Assembly: GCF_030413635.1 (NCBI RefSeq)
Contig: NZ_CP129235.1
Location: 2,480,001 to 2,544,000, forward strand
Reading direction: 5' to 3'
DNA from: Planococcus shenhongbingii
Lineage (GTDB): Bacteria > Bacillota > Bacilli > Bacillales_A > Planococcaceae
DNA length: 64,000 nt
Of this stretch, positions 25,275 through 35,169 are shown piece by piece. The notes beneath the pieces were generated by a model. It was not told the DNA's origin and ran no database searches. It saw only the letters and a list, made by a program, of their open reading frames with translations. How positions within the stretch are numbered: position 1 is the first letter of the stretch; the number at the start of each line of letters is the position of its first letter. The translations under genes were made by a program, and so were the position numbers.

Positions 25275-27278
25275 TTATTGTTCGTTAATTAAATTCTTGA
25301 CTTTAGCCACAACATTTTCCGGTGTGAAGCCGAATTCTTTCATGATGCGCTCGCCTGGTGCACTGGCGCCAAAGCGGTCAATAGAAAGGATATCGCCTTC
25401 ATCGCCTGTGTAGCGTTCCCAGCCAAATGAAGTGCCCATTTCAATTGCCAACCGTTTTTTGACTGTTTTCGGAATAACCGACTGTTTGTATTCTTTGTCT
25501 TGTTTTTCGAAACGATCCCAAGACGGCATCGATACAACAGAAACGGAAATTCCTTCGTCAGCCAATTGTTTTTGAGCTGCTACTGCAAGGCTCACTTCAG
25601 AACCGGTTGCCAATAGCAAAGCTTGCGGGTTTTCGGCAGGCGAAACCACATAAGCACCTTTTTCAACTCCGCTTGCTGCCAAGTCATTCGTGTGCTCTAG
25701 TACAGGCAGGTCTTGGCGCGAAAGAACCAATAAAGTTGGAGCCGTTTTCGCAGTCAAAGCCAATCTCCAAGCCGCTTTTGTTTCATTTGCATCCGCAGGG
25801 CGGACAACGCTCAAATTCGGCATAGCGCGCAGCGAAGCCAAATGCTCAACTGGTTCGTGAGTTGGTCCATCTTCTCCTACCGCTACACTGTCATGAGTGA
25901 ATACAAAAGTTACAGGAAGGCCCATCAATGCTGCCAAACGGATTGCCGGGCGTACATAGTCACTGAATACGAAGAATGTGCCGCCGAACACATGCAGGCC
26001 GCCGTGAAGCGCCATACCGTTTAAGGCAGTTCCCATTGCGAATTCGCGTACCCCAAACCAGATATTGCGCCCGGTTGGATTTTCAGCGTCAAAGTCGCCT
26101 CCGCCTTTGATGTTTGTTTTGTTTGATCCGGCAAGGTCCGCACTGCCTCCAAAGAATGAAGGAACAGCTTTCGCGATAGCATTGACCATATCGCCTGAAG
26201 AAGCGCGGGTAGCTTGCTTTTTGCCAACTTCATAAGTCGGGAAATCAGCATCGAAGTTCTCTGGAAGTTCTCCTTTGATTGCTTTTTGAAGCTGTGCAGC
26301 CAGTTCAGGATGCTGCGCTTCGTACTCAGCATACAACTCGTTCCATGCCGCTTCAGCGTTGCCGCCCAGTTCTTCAGTTGCTTGTTTGAACGTTTCGTAT
26401 ACTTCTTCCGGCACGTGGAAATCCTGGTCGAAGGTCCACTCGTAGTATTCTTTTACCAGTTTCATTTCGGCTTCGCCAAGTGGTGCACCGTGCGCATCCG
26501 CTTTACCGGATTTGTTTGGAGCTCCGTATCCGATGACGGTTTTCACTTCGATGATTGTCGGTTTGTCAGATGACTGTTTCGCTTGCGCGATTTTCTCAGA
26601 CAAATCGTCCATTTCGTTACCGTCTTCAACACGCAGATAGTTCCAGCCATAAGACTCAAAGCGTTTCTTAATGTCTTCGGAGAAGCTCATGTGAAGATCG
26701 CCATCTAATGAGATGTCATTGCTGTCATAAAGGACGACCAATTTATTTAATTTCAAATGGCCAGCCAGTGAAATCGCTTCGCCGGCAACGCCTTCCATCA
26801 AGTCACCGTCTCCGCATAAAGCGAATGTATGATGATCAACAATATTCAAGTTTTCTTTATTGTATGTAGCCGCTAAATGGCGTTCTGCCATAGCCATTCC
26901 TACTGCCATCCCAATTCCTTGGCCGAGTGGTCCTGTAGTCGCTTCAACGCCTTCTGTATGGCCGTATTCAGGGTGTCCGGGAGTTTTCGAATCCCATTGG
27001 CGGAAGTTTTTGATTTCATCCAATGTAAGTCCATATCCGCTCAAATGAAGCAAGCTGTATAAAAGCATTGAACCGTGTCCAGCTGATAATACGAAACGGT
27101 CACGGTTGAACCATTTAGGATTTTTAGGGTTATGGTGCATATGTTTCGTCCATAATGTGTAAGCCATAGGAGCTGCTCCCATTGGCAATCCAGGATGCCC
27201 GGAATTAGCTTTCTCGATAGCATCAATGGAAAGTGTGCGAATCGTAGTCACTGCAAGTTGATCTGCATGGTTTGACAT
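25275..27278 (-). CDS. tkt: Transketolase
   Basis: The protein has 667 residues. It moves two-carbon ketol units in the pentose phosphate pathway with TPP as cofactor. TPP motif GDGDLMEG is near residue 155, the N-terminal active-site His pattern is in [12 protein letters not shown] (H27), and the second domain carries the [12 protein letters not shown] block. GAGAGGATG-type ribosome site precedes ATG27278. Monocistronic with its own terminator. Confidence 0.97.
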   Translation of the reverse strand: MSNHADQLAVTTIRTLSIDAIEKANSGHPGLPMGAAPMAYTLWTKHMHHNPKNPKWFNRDRFVLSAGHGSMLLYSLLHLSGYGLTLDEIKNFRQWDSKTPGHPEYGHTEGVEATTGPLGQGIGMAVGMAMAERHLAATYNKENLNIVDHHTFALCGDGDLMEGVAGEAISLAGHLKLNKLVVLYDSNDISLDGDLHMSFSEDIKKRFESYGWNYLRVEDGNEMDDLSEKIAQAKQSSDKPTIIEVKTVIGYGAPNKSGKADAHGAPLGEAEMKLVKEYYEWTFDQDFHVPEEVYETFKQATEELGGNAEAAWNELYAEYEAQHPELAAQLQKAIKGELPENFDADFPTYEVGKKQATRASSGDMVNAIAKAVPSFFGGSADLAGSNKTNIKGGGDFDAENPTGRNIWFGVREFAMGTALNGMALHGGLHVFGGTFFVFSDYVRPAIRLAALMGLPVTFVFTHDSVAVGEDGPTHEPVEHLASLRAMPNLSVVRPADANETKAAWRLALTAKTAPTLLVLSRQDLPVLEHTNDLAASGVEKGAYVVSPAENPQALLLATGSEVSLAVAAQKQLADEGISVSVVSMPSWDRFEKQDKEYKQSVIPKTVKKRLAIEMGTSFGWERYTGDEGDILSIDRFGASAPGERIMKEFGFTPENVVAKVKNLINEQ

Positions 27279-27318
27279 AAAAAAACATCCTCTCTAGAAC
27301 AAAATTTCATCCCTTTCT

Positions 27319-27347
27319 AGTGTAGTCAACAATAGAAAAGAATACAA
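27319..27347 (-). promoter_or_regulatory. Candidate tkt promoter
   Basis: On the minus strand TTGTAT (27342-27347), 17 nt, TACACT (27319-27324). Confidence 0.4.
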
Positions 27348-27349
27348 CG

Positions 27350-27386
27350 AAAAAGAGAACAAGTATTAATTTAAATACTTGTTCTC
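27350..27386 (-). terminator. ynzC terminator enclosing the stop codon
   Basis: Perfect 13-bp arms 27355-27367 and 27374-27386 with a six-base loop, then a U-run on the minus strand. The ynzC stop codon (27366-27368) lies within the hairpin. Confidence 0.8.
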
Positions 27387-27599
27387 CCGGATATTCTTAA
27401 TTTTTTCTGGCGTTACATCGTCGCCATTCGGATCGATCACTTTTACGTTTTCAATGGTTCCGCGCATCGTTTTCCGGAATGTCTGCAAGTATTCTTGACG
27501 CAATAAAGATTGTTCTTTCGCTTCTTCTATCGACAGTCCTGCTCTTTTGGATTTACGCGATAATTCATTAATTCGATTTAATTTATCGGGTGATAACAT
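27366..27599 (-). CDS. ynzC: UPF0291/DUF896 protein YnzC
   Basis: The protein has 77 residues from ATG27599 (AAGGTGGG upstream), exactly the length of B. subtilis YnzC. MLSPDKLNRINELSRKSKRAGLSIEEAKEQSLLRQEYL is the family signature, a two-helix hairpin. It is the third gene of the SOS operon yneA-yneB-ynzC; its role is unknown. Confidence 0.93.
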   Translation of the reverse strand: MLSPDKLNRINELSRKSKRAGLSIEEAKEQSLLRQEYLQTFRKTMRGTIENVKVIDPNGDDVTPEKIKNIRENKYLN

Positions 27600-27656
27600 C
27601 AAATCCCACCTTTCTACTTACATATCGTACAAAAGAAGATGGGTTTCTGCAATATA

Positions 27657-28624
<968 letters not shown>

Positions 28625-28639
28625 ATGAACCGCCTCCTA

Positions 28640-28720
28640 AGAATGTGTGTTCGGAATATATGTTCTTATATTAATGCGAACAGGTGTTTTTGTCAACAAA
28701 GAAATTCGAACCTATGTTTG
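28640..28720. promoter_or_regulatory. Cluster of four LexA-box-like sites between yneA and lexA
   Basis: Compared with CGAACNNNNGTTCG, matches are at 28640-28653 (8/10), 28653-28666 (7/10), 28677-28690 (8/10) and 28707-28720 (9/10). The last is nearest lexA. The arrangement fits SOS control of both divergent genes. Confidence 0.75.
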
Positions 28721-28790
28721 CATTTCATATCCCAAGTTGGTATACTATGGGTAGAAAAACATACTGAATAACTAAAAAGAGGTGAAACTG

Positions 28791-29411
28791 TTGAAAAAGG
28801 TATCGAAACGCCAAGAAGATATTTTGACATTCATAAAAGATGAAGTTCGTGCTAAAGGTTATCCGCCTTCTGTTCGTGAAATCGGAGAAGCAGTTGGCCT
28901 GGCCTCCAGTTCGACTGTCCACGGCCATCTGGCCCGTTTGGAAAGCAAAGGATTGATCCGCCGTGACCCAACTAAACCAAGAGCAATTGAAATTATAAGC
29001 ACCGAAGATGCGTTAATTGAAAGAAACCCGGTGTTGCATGTTCCGTTGATCGGTAAAGTTACTGCAGGGTTGCCGATTACCGCCATTGAAAATGTAGAAG
29101 AATACTTTCCGCTTCCTCAATCCTACGGTACCGAAGATGACCATATTTTCATGCTTGAAATTATGGGTGAAAGTATGATTGAAGCCGGTATTTTGAACGG
29201 GGATTACGTGGTAGTCAGACAGCAGCAGACAGCTAACAATGGAGATATTGTGGTTGCCATGACCGCTGATGACGAAGCAACAGTGAAACGTTTTTTCAAA
29301 GAAGATAATTATTTCCGCTTGCAGCCTGAGAATTCCTCGATGAATCCGATTATCGTCGATCAAGTCTCTATTTTAGGCAAAGTGGTTGGCGTTTACCGCC
29401 AAATCCTCTAA
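28791..29411 (+). CDS. lexA: SOS repressor LexA
   Basis: The protein has 206 residues from TTG28791 (GAGGTG six bases upstream; a GTG at 28782 overlaps the ribosome site). Winged-helix DNA-binding domain at 1-70 ([24 protein letters not shown]), cleavage site Ala-Gly in KVTAGLP, catalytic Ser in MGESMIEAG and Lys in ATVKRFF. Length and motifs match B. subtilis LexA. It represses the SOS regulon and is cleaved with RecA help. Confidence 0.97.
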   Translation: MKKVSKRQEDILTFIKDEVRAKGYPPSVREIGEAVGLASSSTVHGHLARLESKGLIRRDPTKPRAIEIISTEDALIERNPVLHVPLIGKVTAGLPITAIENVEEYFPLPQSYGTEDDHIFMLEIMGESMIEAGILNGDYVVVRQQQTANNGDIVVAMTADDEATVKRFFKEDNYFRLQPENSSMNPIIVDQVSILGKVVGVYRQIL

Positions 29412-29413
29412 TT

Positions 29414-29446
29414 AAAACGCTGAGAATTTTTTCTCAGCGTTTTTTC
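29414..29446 (+). terminator. lexA terminator
   Basis: AAAACGCTGAGA pairs with TCTCAGCGTTTT, followed by a T-run. Confidence 0.85.
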
Positions 29447-29471
29447 TATGAATGAACCTCTCTTTCCACTT

Positions 29472-30203
29472 TTATTTTTCACAGGAAAACGCAAGCATAA
29501 TAGGAATTCTTTTGCGCCTCTGATACTCTTCCTCATTCCTGAAATTTTCCCGTTTCGGTTCGCCTTCACGCAGCGATACCACATTAAAGCCCGCCTCGAT
29601 GAGAGAGCTAAAATATTGCTCAGTGGTCCGGTGATGCTTTACGACGATTTTATCAATCCACGGCTCTTTTCGTTCGCCTGCGTTAAAATAATCATCCACA
29701 ATCCAATTCCCTTTTCGTTCGCCTTCTTTTTTGCTGACAAAAGAAGAAGTTGTCAGTGGGTGCTGCACGCTAAAGACAAACTTGCCATCTTCTTTCAAGG
29801 ATTGATGCACTTTTATAAACAGCTCTTTTATATCGGCAACATAATGAATGGCAAAGCGGGAAGTCACAAAATCAAATTCATTCGGAGAAAACGCATACGT
29901 TTCCATCGTTTCCTGGAGAATGCTGCTATTGGTGCCTTTCAGGTTATTTTTCGCCATTGTTGCCATCTGCGCAGAACCTTCTACACCCATATAACTCTTT
30001 GCTCCAGCCGTATGCAGCTCTTTCCCAAAGCTGCCGTCTCCGCATCCCAGATCCAGTATGCTTTTCCCTTCTACCTCTCCCAGCAGTTCCATGATCACCG
30101 GTTTTTCAATCGCATTATTCGGGCTTTCTTCCCGGCTTCTCCTTTGTAGATACTGATTTAGAAAATCTTTCTGATCATACGCACTAGCGCCTTTGAATTC
30201 CAC
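29472..30203 (-). CDS. Class I SAM-dependent methyltransferase
   Basis: The protein has 243 residues. SAM-binding motif I is ILDLGCGDGSFGKEL near 50 and the acidic loop is GVEGS near 75; FDFVTSRFAIHYVADI is motif II/III. The C-terminal part (RTTEQYFSSLIEAGFNVVSLRE) is typical of UbiE/type 11 methyltransferases. Substrate unknown. It is convergent with lexA. Confidence 0.9.
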   Translation of the reverse strand: MEFKGASAYDQKDFLNQYLQRRSREESPNNAIEKPVIMELLGEVEGKSILDLGCGDGSFGKELHTAGAKSYMGVEGSAQMATMAKNNLKGTNSSILQETMETYAFSPNEFDFVTSRFAIHYVADIKELFIKVHQSLKEDGKFVFSVQHPLTTSSFVSKKEGERKGNWIVDDYFNAGERKEPWIDKIVVKHHRTTEQYFSSLIEAGFNVVSLREGEPKRENFRNEEEYQRRKRIPIMLAFSCEK

Positions 30204-30250
30204 TTTTCTTCATCCCCTTGTCTTAAAGATCCCTTATTTTCAGGTATAAA

Positions 30251-30279
30251 AAAAGCATTCGCTGCGAGAGCGATGCTTG
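30251..30279 (-). terminator. Terminator of the 64-residue gene
   Basis: AAGCATTCGCT pairs with AGCGATGCTT just left of the stop at 30285; A-run on the left gives U-run on the minus strand. Confidence 0.7.
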
Positions 30280-30284
30280 TTTTA

Positions 30285-30479
30285 TCAAGATGCGTTGACT
30301 ACGATATATTTGACAAGATTAATGGTGATACGATAAATTTTTCCGCTTGCTTCATCTATTACATCGTAAGTTCCGTTTGAAGGAATTTTACCTAAAGCAG
30401 CTTCTTTATCTGTTGCCTGTACAGATAGGACAATTGTATTCCCTTGGTCAAAATAGAATTCTACTTGAAATGTTTTCAT
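30285..30479 (-). CDS. Small beta-rich protein, family shared with the gene at 31461
   Basis: The protein has 64 residues. MKTFQVEFYFDQGNTIVLSVQATDKEAA alternates hydrophobic and polar residues as in beta strands, followed by a short helix. The start, the YF..G.T spacing, the V.A..[KR]E motif and the LVK near the end recur in the 74-residue protein encoded at 31461-31685, which suggests paralogy. GGAGG ribosome site upstream. Function unknown. Confidence 0.7.
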   Translation of the reverse strand: MKTFQVEFYFDQGNTIVLSVQATDKEAALGKIPSNGTYDVIDEASGKIYRITINLVKYIVVNAS

Positions 30480-30526
30480 TCACTGACCTCCTCTGTATAC
30501 TTTCTTCAGTTTACCATAGATAGCGT

Positions 30527-30952
30527 TTATTGTTTTCCGTAGATCTCTTTATAGGCGATGACTTTCAATGCCAGCATCTCTTCTTCCGTCAAGTCCTGTT
30601 CCAGTTTTTGAATGGCTTCCTGATGAGACATTGTTCCGTTTTCGACACCGCTTTTAATATTGTTCAATTCCGTCAGCCCGACTTTTTGGATCAATACCCG
30701 TGTTGCTTGTCCGGTTGAATTGAATGGCAGGGAACTTTCGTCAGCCGCCTTTGCTTCTTCGATATAACCTGACAATTCAGGATCATCTTCCACACGCGAC
30801 TGTATATTTTCCATTTGCCCGCTAGTGTCCAGTTTTTCAGTTGCTTCGTCTACAATTTTTTCTGAAGCCATATTAGTGCCGAAATAATACACACCAATCG
30901 CTCCAAGGAATAATACGATAAGCAGTACAATTAAAACCTTAAGTATCTTCAT
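30527..30952 (-). CDS. Membrane-anchored uncharacterised protein
   Basis: The protein has 141 residues from ATG30952, with TTGGAGGAG eight bases upstream. One N-terminal helix (KVLIVLLIVLFLGAIGVYYFG, about 4-24) is followed by an acidic, helical extracytoplasmic domain without cysteines. No lipobox. I do not recognise the family. It is 47 bp upstream of the 64-residue gene on the same strand. Confidence 0.7.
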   Translation of the reverse strand: MKILKVLIVLLIVLFLGAIGVYYFGTNMASEKIVDEATEKLDTSGQMENIQSRVEDDPELSGYIEEAKAADESSLPFNSTGQATRVLIQKVGLTELNNIKSGVENGTMSHQEAIQKLEQDLTEEEMLALKVIAYKEIYGKQ

Positions 30953-31087
30953 CCAGGGCTCCTCCAATTTTCTTCCTCGTCATTAAGACGTCCGCTATTC
31001 AAAAAAGTTACATTTTTTAGGCAAGACAATACCCCGAACCCGAATTCTTTTCTTGAAAAGGACCCGGCTTCAGGGTGTTGTTAAAAC

Positions 31088-31291
31088 TTAATTATTTTTG
31101 TTCTCCAGTTTCCGCTGTTCTGCTATCCACCAATCAATATGGCTTAAATCAAAAAAAATCGTATCGCCATAAGACTGGTTATGCGGAATCTTCCGTTGGG
31201 CCATGTATTCTTGCACCCGCTCTTCAGTCATCGGATAATCCGCTGCTTCGAGGTACCTCAGTAAACTTTTTACTCCTTGGACCTTTTTCAT
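31088..31291 (-). CDS. Small uncharacterised protein with HTH-like sequence
   Basis: The protein has 67 residues. VKSLLRYLEAADYPMTEERVQEYMAQRKIPHNQSYGDTIFFDLSHIDWWIAEQR reads as two or three helices with a turn near residue 28, reminiscent of excisionase or winged-helix DNA-binding folds. The pattern is too short to be sure. Weak GGGGGTGATTAA ribosome site upstream. Function unknown. Confidence 0.55.
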   Translation of the reverse strand: MKKVQGVKSLLRYLEAADYPMTEERVQEYMAQRKIPHNQSYGDTIFFDLSHIDWWIAEQRKLENKNN

Positions 31292-31460
31292 TTAATCACC
31301 CCCACAAAATCCTCTTGGCAGCGATTGCCATAGAAAATTCAGTACGGATTATTAAATAGAGGTAAAGGCTATCTATTTTATATATACCCTTATTTCAGGA
31401 AAATAATCTTTTCCCATTCAAGAGCTTTCCCAAATAACATAAAATTCTTTGGCATATTTC

Positions 31461-31685
31461 TTAACCGCCTCTTCTAGAAGTGGTGACCGGTTCTGTATAA
31501 TCTTTAACTTTCACCAATTTAACGTCTGCTTTATTAAAAATATTCAGTTCTCCAAAAACGTCTTCATACTGGACGATGCTTTCAGAAAGAGCCATAGTGG
31601 CCACATCTTCTCTCGACTCTGCTTCTACCGTTCTTTCTACAGTAAGGCCTTTTTCCAAAAAGTACTGGATGACGAATTTCTTCAC
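31461..31685 (-). CDS. Small beta-rich protein, likely paralogue of the gene at 30285
   Basis: The protein has 74 residues. MKKFVIQYFLEKGLTVERTVEAESREDV parallels the start of the 64-residue protein encoded at 30285-30479 (aromatic residues after MK, a Gly-x-Thr turn and V.A...[KE]E). The C-terminal tail is basic (TTSRRGG). GGAGGAGG-type ribosome site upstream. Function unknown. Confidence 0.7.
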   Translation of the reverse strand: MKKFVIQYFLEKGLTVERTVEAESREDVATMALSESIVQYEDVFGELNIFNKADVKLVKVKDYTEPVTTSRRGG

Positions 31686-31802
31686 ACTCTCACCTCCTCC
31701 TTTAAAATTTCTTCAGCAACTATGCATAATCCTTTAAAATTTTATGTAAAGACAGCATTTACAGGAATTCAGTTAAAAAGCCACTGCTTTCTTTTTCCTA
31801 TG

Positions 31803-31838
31803 AAAAGACCGCCAGCAGGTGAATGCGGGCGGCCTTTG
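31803..31838 (-). terminator. Terminator of the lipoprotein gene
   Basis: AAAG-CCGCC pairs with GGCGG-CTTT, with a short U-run on the minus strand, 15 bp past the stop. Confidence 0.5.
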
Positions 31839-31852
31839 ACCGGAATTCTTCG

Positions 31853-32299
31853 TTAGTTCCCCAGCTGTTTGATTTGCTCCACAATGCTGGTGATTTCCTG
31901 AAGAGATTTAAATGCTTCCGTATTCTTCAGCACCTCTGAATCCAGTTTTCCATTTTCAATATTCTCTAAGTATAAATCGATCCCTTCAATCGCCCGATTG
32001 TTCTGATTGACCACTTGCTGATGGAGATCCGCACCAATTTCAGGAGCCTCGAGTTTATTGAACTCCTCAATTGTCGCTTTCATTTCTTCCAGCCGTGTTT
32101 CGAGTTCTTGGGCCGCCTGTTCGTCGTTGACTGCCTGTTTTGCCAAATCAGGCACTTCTTTCGCAAAAGCACTCGCCTCATTGGCATATTCCGATGCTTC
32201 AGTTGCGTAATTCAATGTATTGCTGACGCCTTCAAGAGCAGAACAGCCGCTAAGCAACATACCGCTTATCATCAGTAATACCATATATGTTTTCTTCAT
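31853..32299 (-). CDS. Lipoprotein, DUF6376-like
   Basis: The protein has 148 residues from ATG32299 (TGGAGGAC upstream). A lipoprotein signal peptide ends in the lipobox LLSGC (Cys near residue 19). The mature part is helical and acidic, with NTLNYATEASEYANEASAFAKEVPDLAKQA, a pattern I associate with the DUF6376 lipoproteins of Bacillales. It would be anchored on the outer face of the membrane. Function unknown. Confidence 0.8.
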   Translation of the reverse strand: MKKTYMVLLMISGMLLSGCSALEGVSNTLNYATEASEYANEASAFAKEVPDLAKQAVNDEQAAQELETRLEEMKATIEEFNKLEAPEIGADLHQQVVNQNNRAIEGIDLYLENIENGKLDSEVLKNTEAFKSLQEITSIVEQIKQLGN

Positions 32300-32401
32300 C
32301 GATTGTCCTCCATGTAATGCTTTATTGATGGTATCAGTATAGCACGGACGAAAACAACTTCCTAAAAATCGGTCCCCTTGCTTTGTGCTCTTCAAGGCAA
32401 T

Positions 32402-32436
32402 TAAAAAACCGCCGAAGCCTAAAGGTTCCAGCGGGA
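32402..32436 (-). terminator. Weak terminator-like hairpin after the YolD-like gene
   Basis: AAAAACCGCCG...CAGCGG partly pairs and resembles a decayed copy of the glnA terminator at 33247-33281. Confidence 0.35.
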
Positions 32437-32444
32437 TTTATCAT

Positions 32445-32810
32445 TTAGTCAACTGGCATGATCTTGACAATTTCATCAATTGGCAACCGTTTCATTCCAA
32501 AAGGCTCGTCGAAGACGATTGTTCTCGTCTCGGGATCCATTTCCACTATTCTCCCGACATGGTAATGTAGGTCATGGTTTTTCCATAATTGCATCCGAAC
32601 TTGGCATTTGCGTATTAGCGCACTCGTCAATTCCTCCTGGATTAAATGTTTTGCCTCATTATCTAATTCCGGTCTCTTTTCCTGTTTATCTTCTGCATAC
32701 CATTCGCTTAAGAATTTCATATGTTCGGACATCTTTAATCCCTGCCATTTGATATTTCTTTTGCCTATTGGATTGCCTGCTTGCTTCAGCTCTCTATTTA
32801 GTAGTACCAT
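32445..32810 (-). CDS. YolD-like protein under probable SOS control
   Basis: The protein has 121 residues, with GGAGGG nine bases upstream of ATG32810. The N-terminal helical part (LPEHMKFL-like: KMSEHMKFLSEWY) and the beta-rich C-terminal part (HYHVGRIVEMDPETRTIVFDEPFGMKRLPIDEIVKI) match the YolD-like family. These genes usually pair with Y-family polymerase genes (uvrX, yqjW) in SOS operons. No polymerase gene is next to it here. A LexA box lies 46 bp upstream. Confidence 0.82.
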   Translation of the reverse strand: MVLLNRELKQAGNPIGKRNIKWQGLKMSEHMKFLSEWYAEDKQEKRPELDNEAKHLIQEELTSALIRKCQVRMQLWKNHDLHYHVGRIVEMDPETRTIVFDEPFGMKRLPIDEIVKIMPVD

Positions 32811-32855
32811 AACCTTCGCCCTCCTGTCATATCTCTTTGTTGAATAACATTATAC

Positions 32856-32869
32856 AGAACATTAGTTCT
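32856..32869. promoter_or_regulatory. LexA box upstream of the YolD-like gene
   Basis: AGAACATTAGTTCT contains the perfect GAAC-N4-GTTC core and matches CGAACNNNNGTTCG at 8 of 10. Confidence 0.7.
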
Positions 32870-33246
32870 TATTACAAGAAAAATATAAATCTTCGGCCTA
32901 TTTCCAAGATGAGGGCTTTCGATTCCATATTTTCAGTTTGTTGATCAAACCACTTTCATTCTTTTGATGGTCTCTGGTTTTTTTCGGTAATGCCGGAATT
33001 TGTTTGAAAGAGCTATTCGGGTTCCTATTCGACTCATTATTTCCATACCGACAAGAAGTATGTCAGTGAACGTTTGAGTCATGCACATTACCAGATCACC
33101 GTTGACATTTATTATCCCTTTTTTAAGTAAACGAAAGAACAATCCATGGAAAAAGCGGATGAATACATGGAGCGTTTTTAAATTTCCTTGTTCAATAATT
33201 GATCGTATCTCTGAACTTGACCAATTGCCCTCTTTCAACACAACAC
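32870..33246. other. Region between the YolD-like gene and glnA, possible gene remnant
   Basis: A 98-codon open frame (32945-33241, minus, TTG start) lies immediately after the glnA terminator. It has a Phe-rich helical stretch (FIRFFHGLFFRLLKKGIINV) but no ribosome site, and I cannot match it to a family. It could be a decayed gene. I see nothing else in this stretch. Confidence 0.35.
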
Positions 33247-33281
33247 AAAAACCGCTGGAGCCCTAAGGTTCCAGCGGTTTT
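33247..33281 (-). terminator. glnA terminator
   Basis: AAAACCGCTGGA pairs with TCCAGCGGTTTT, nine bases past the glnA stop codon. Confidence 0.85.
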
Positions 33282-33289
33282 GCCTTTTA

Positions 33290-34624
33290 TTAATACATCT
33301 TCAGATACTGTTCGCGTTCCCATGGGTGTACAGCAATGCGGAACATATCCCATTCAATTTCTTTCGCTTCTACAAAGTTGTTAAGGATGTGTTCCCCAAG
33401 TGCTTTGGTCATGACTTCGTCTTTTTCAAGTTCTTGAAGTGCAGCATATAATGTTGGCGGAAGATCCTCGATGCCCACCGCTTCGCGTTCTTTTCTGTTC
33501 ATTGCGTAAATATTGCGGTCTACCGCTTTTGGCGGCGTCATTTTTTTCTTGATGCCGTCAAGGCCTGCACCAAGCAATACTGCCATTGCCAAGTAAGGGT
33601 TCGCCGAAGGATCGACTGAACGCACTTCAACGCGAGTAGACAATCCACGCGAAGCCGGAATACGCACTAAAGGACTGCGGTTTTGGCCTGACCAAGCGAT
33701 GTAGCAAGGTGCTTCGTAACCAGGCACCAATCGTTTGTATGAGTTTACTGTCGGATTAGTGACAGCAGTGAAACCTTTTGCATGTTCAAGAATTCCAGCC
33801 ATGAATTGATAAGCCGTTTCGCTCAATTTCATGTCGCCGTCTTCATCAAGGAATGCATTTTCATTGCCTTTGAAAAGGGACACGTTCATGTGCATACCTG
33901 AACCACTGACACCGAATAACGGTTTCGGCATGAATGTCGCATGAAGTCCATGTTTGCGTGCAATGGTCTTAACGACCAATTTGAATGTTTGGATATCATC
34001 GCAAGCTTTGATCGCATCTGCATATTTAAAGTCTATTTCATGCTGCCCTGGAGCCACTTCGTGGTGGGAAGCTTCGATTTCAAAGCCCATTTCTTCCAAT
34101 TCCAATACGATGTCGCGGCGGCAGTTTTCCCCAAGGTCCATTGGAGCCAAGTCAAAATATCCGCCGTTGTCGTTTAGTTCAAGCGATGGTTCACCGCGCT
34201 CATCCAATTTGAACAAGAAGAATTCCGGTTCTGGCCCAAGGTTGAAATGCGTGAATCCTAACTCTTCCATTTCTTTAAGGACACGTTTTAAGTTATTGCG
34301 TGGGTCTCCTTCAAACGGAGTGCCATCCGCACGGTAAATGTCGCAGATCAAGCGGGCGACTTTTCCTTTCCCGGTGATCCAAGGGAATACGACCCAAGTA
34401 TCCAAATCCGGGAATAAGTACATATCCGATTCTTCGATGCGCACAAAGCCATCTATGGAAGAACCGTCAAACATCATTTTATTGTCAAGTGCTTTGTCCA
34501 ATTGAGATGTTGGAATTTCAACGTTTTTAATGATTCCCAGGATATCGGTGAATTGCAGACGGATAAAGTTTACTTCTTCTTCTTTCACTAATCGTTTAAT
34601 GTCTTCTTTAGTAATTTTCCCCAT
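33290..34624 (-). CDS. glnA: Glutamine synthetase type I
   Basis: The protein has 444 residues, the size of the GSI-alpha enzyme of Firmicutes. It makes glutamine from glutamate, ammonia and [13 protein letters not shown] near residue 50 is the family signature, the metal-binding region includes [21 protein letters not shown], and the ATP/active-site region is [12 protein letters not shown]. No adenylylation-loop extension, as expected where control is by GlnR and feedback inhibition. It lies 41 bp after glnR. Confidence 0.97.
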   Translation of the reverse strand: MGKITKEDIKRLVKEEEVNFIRLQFTDILGIIKNVEIPTSQLDKALDNKMMFDGSSIDGFVRIEESDMYLFPDLDTWVVFPWITGKGKVARLICDIYRADGTPFEGDPRNNLKRVLKEMEELGFTHFNLGPEPEFFLFKLDERGEPSLELNDNGGYFDLAPMDLGENCRRDIVLELEEMGFEIEASHHEVAPGQHEIDFKYADAIKACDDIQTFKLVVKTIARKHGLHATFMPKPLFGVSGSGMHMNVSLFKGNENAFLDEDGDMKLSETAYQFMAGILEHAKGFTAVTNPTVNSYKRLVPGYEAPCYIAWSGQNRSPLVRIPASRGLSTRVEVRSVDPSANPYLAMAVLLGAGLDGIKKKMTPPKAVDRNIYAMNRKEREAVGIEDLPPTLYAALQELEKDEVMTKALGEHILNNFVEAKEIEWDMFRIAVHPWEREQYLKMY

Positions 34625-34664
34625 GTTCTCTTCACTCTCCTATGAATTGTTTATGTAACCCGTT

Positions 34665-35048
34665 TCAATGAAAGAAACGGGATAAATCCGCTTGGCGATG
34701 TCCGCCTCTGTCATACGCTTTTAGGCTCATGAATTCTTCCCGCATGATCCGACGCAATTCAGCGTCACTGATGGTTTGCGGTTTGACCTGCTCAGTTTGA
34801 GGCTGCACTTTCATCGCGAAGATTTTCTTGATGCCTGCCATATTGAGTCCTTGGTCTAAATATTCTTTGATCTCCAGTAAGGTCTCCACGTCATTCAATG
34901 AGAACATCCGCTTGTTGCCTTCTGTACGGGCAGGGCTGATTAACTCATGCTCTTCATAGTAACGGATTTGGCGCGCTGTTAGTTCCGTCAGCTGCATAAC
35001 AATGCTGATTGGAAGCAGCGGCATCGTCCGGCGAACCCGATTCGTCAT
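34665..35048 (-). CDS. glnR: MerR-family nitrogen regulator GlnR
   Basis: The protein has 127 residues from ATG35048 (AAAGGGTG upstream; a GTG at 35066 is in frame but lacks a ribosome site). The winged-helix HTH begins with LPISIVMQLTELTARQIRYYEEHELISPAR. The short C-terminal tail senses feedback-inhibited glutamine synthetase in B. subtilis. It heads the glnRA operon and autoregulates it. Confidence 0.95.
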   Translation of the reverse strand: MTNRVRRTMPLLPISIVMQLTELTARQIRYYEEHELISPARTEGNKRMFSLNDVETLLEIKEYLDQGLNMAGIKKIFAMKVQPQTEQVKPQTISDAELRRIMREEFMSLKAYDRGGHRQADLSRFFH

Positions 35049-35082
35049 TTTTTTCACCCTTTTCACTTATTACTACTCTTTC

Positions 35083-35111
35083 AGTTTAACTCATGTCAGT
35101 TTATTTGTCAA
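35083..35111 (-). promoter_or_regulatory. glnR promoter with overlapping GlnR/TnrA site
   Basis: On the minus strand TTGACA (35106-35111), 17 nt and TAAACT (35083-35088). TGTCA-N7-TGTCA at 35094-35110 matches the GlnR/TnrA box TGTNAN7TNACA with one mismatch and overlaps the -35. Confidence 0.65.
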
Positions 35112-35143
35112 CAACACGTTAGGTTTCCTGACACAGAAAATCC

Positions 35144-35162
35144 CCGCATCTCAAGATGCGAG
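35144..35162 (-). terminator. Hairpin after ynbB
   Basis: CGCATCT pairs with AGATGCG eight bases after the ynbB stop on the minus strand, then GGGATTTTC. Short stem, so efficiency is uncertain. Confidence 0.45.
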
Positions 35163-35169
35163 AATCGAT

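Noticed and set aside
32945-33241. 98-residue gene after glnA
   Set aside because: No ribosome site, TTG start, and no family match; kept only as a possible remnant.
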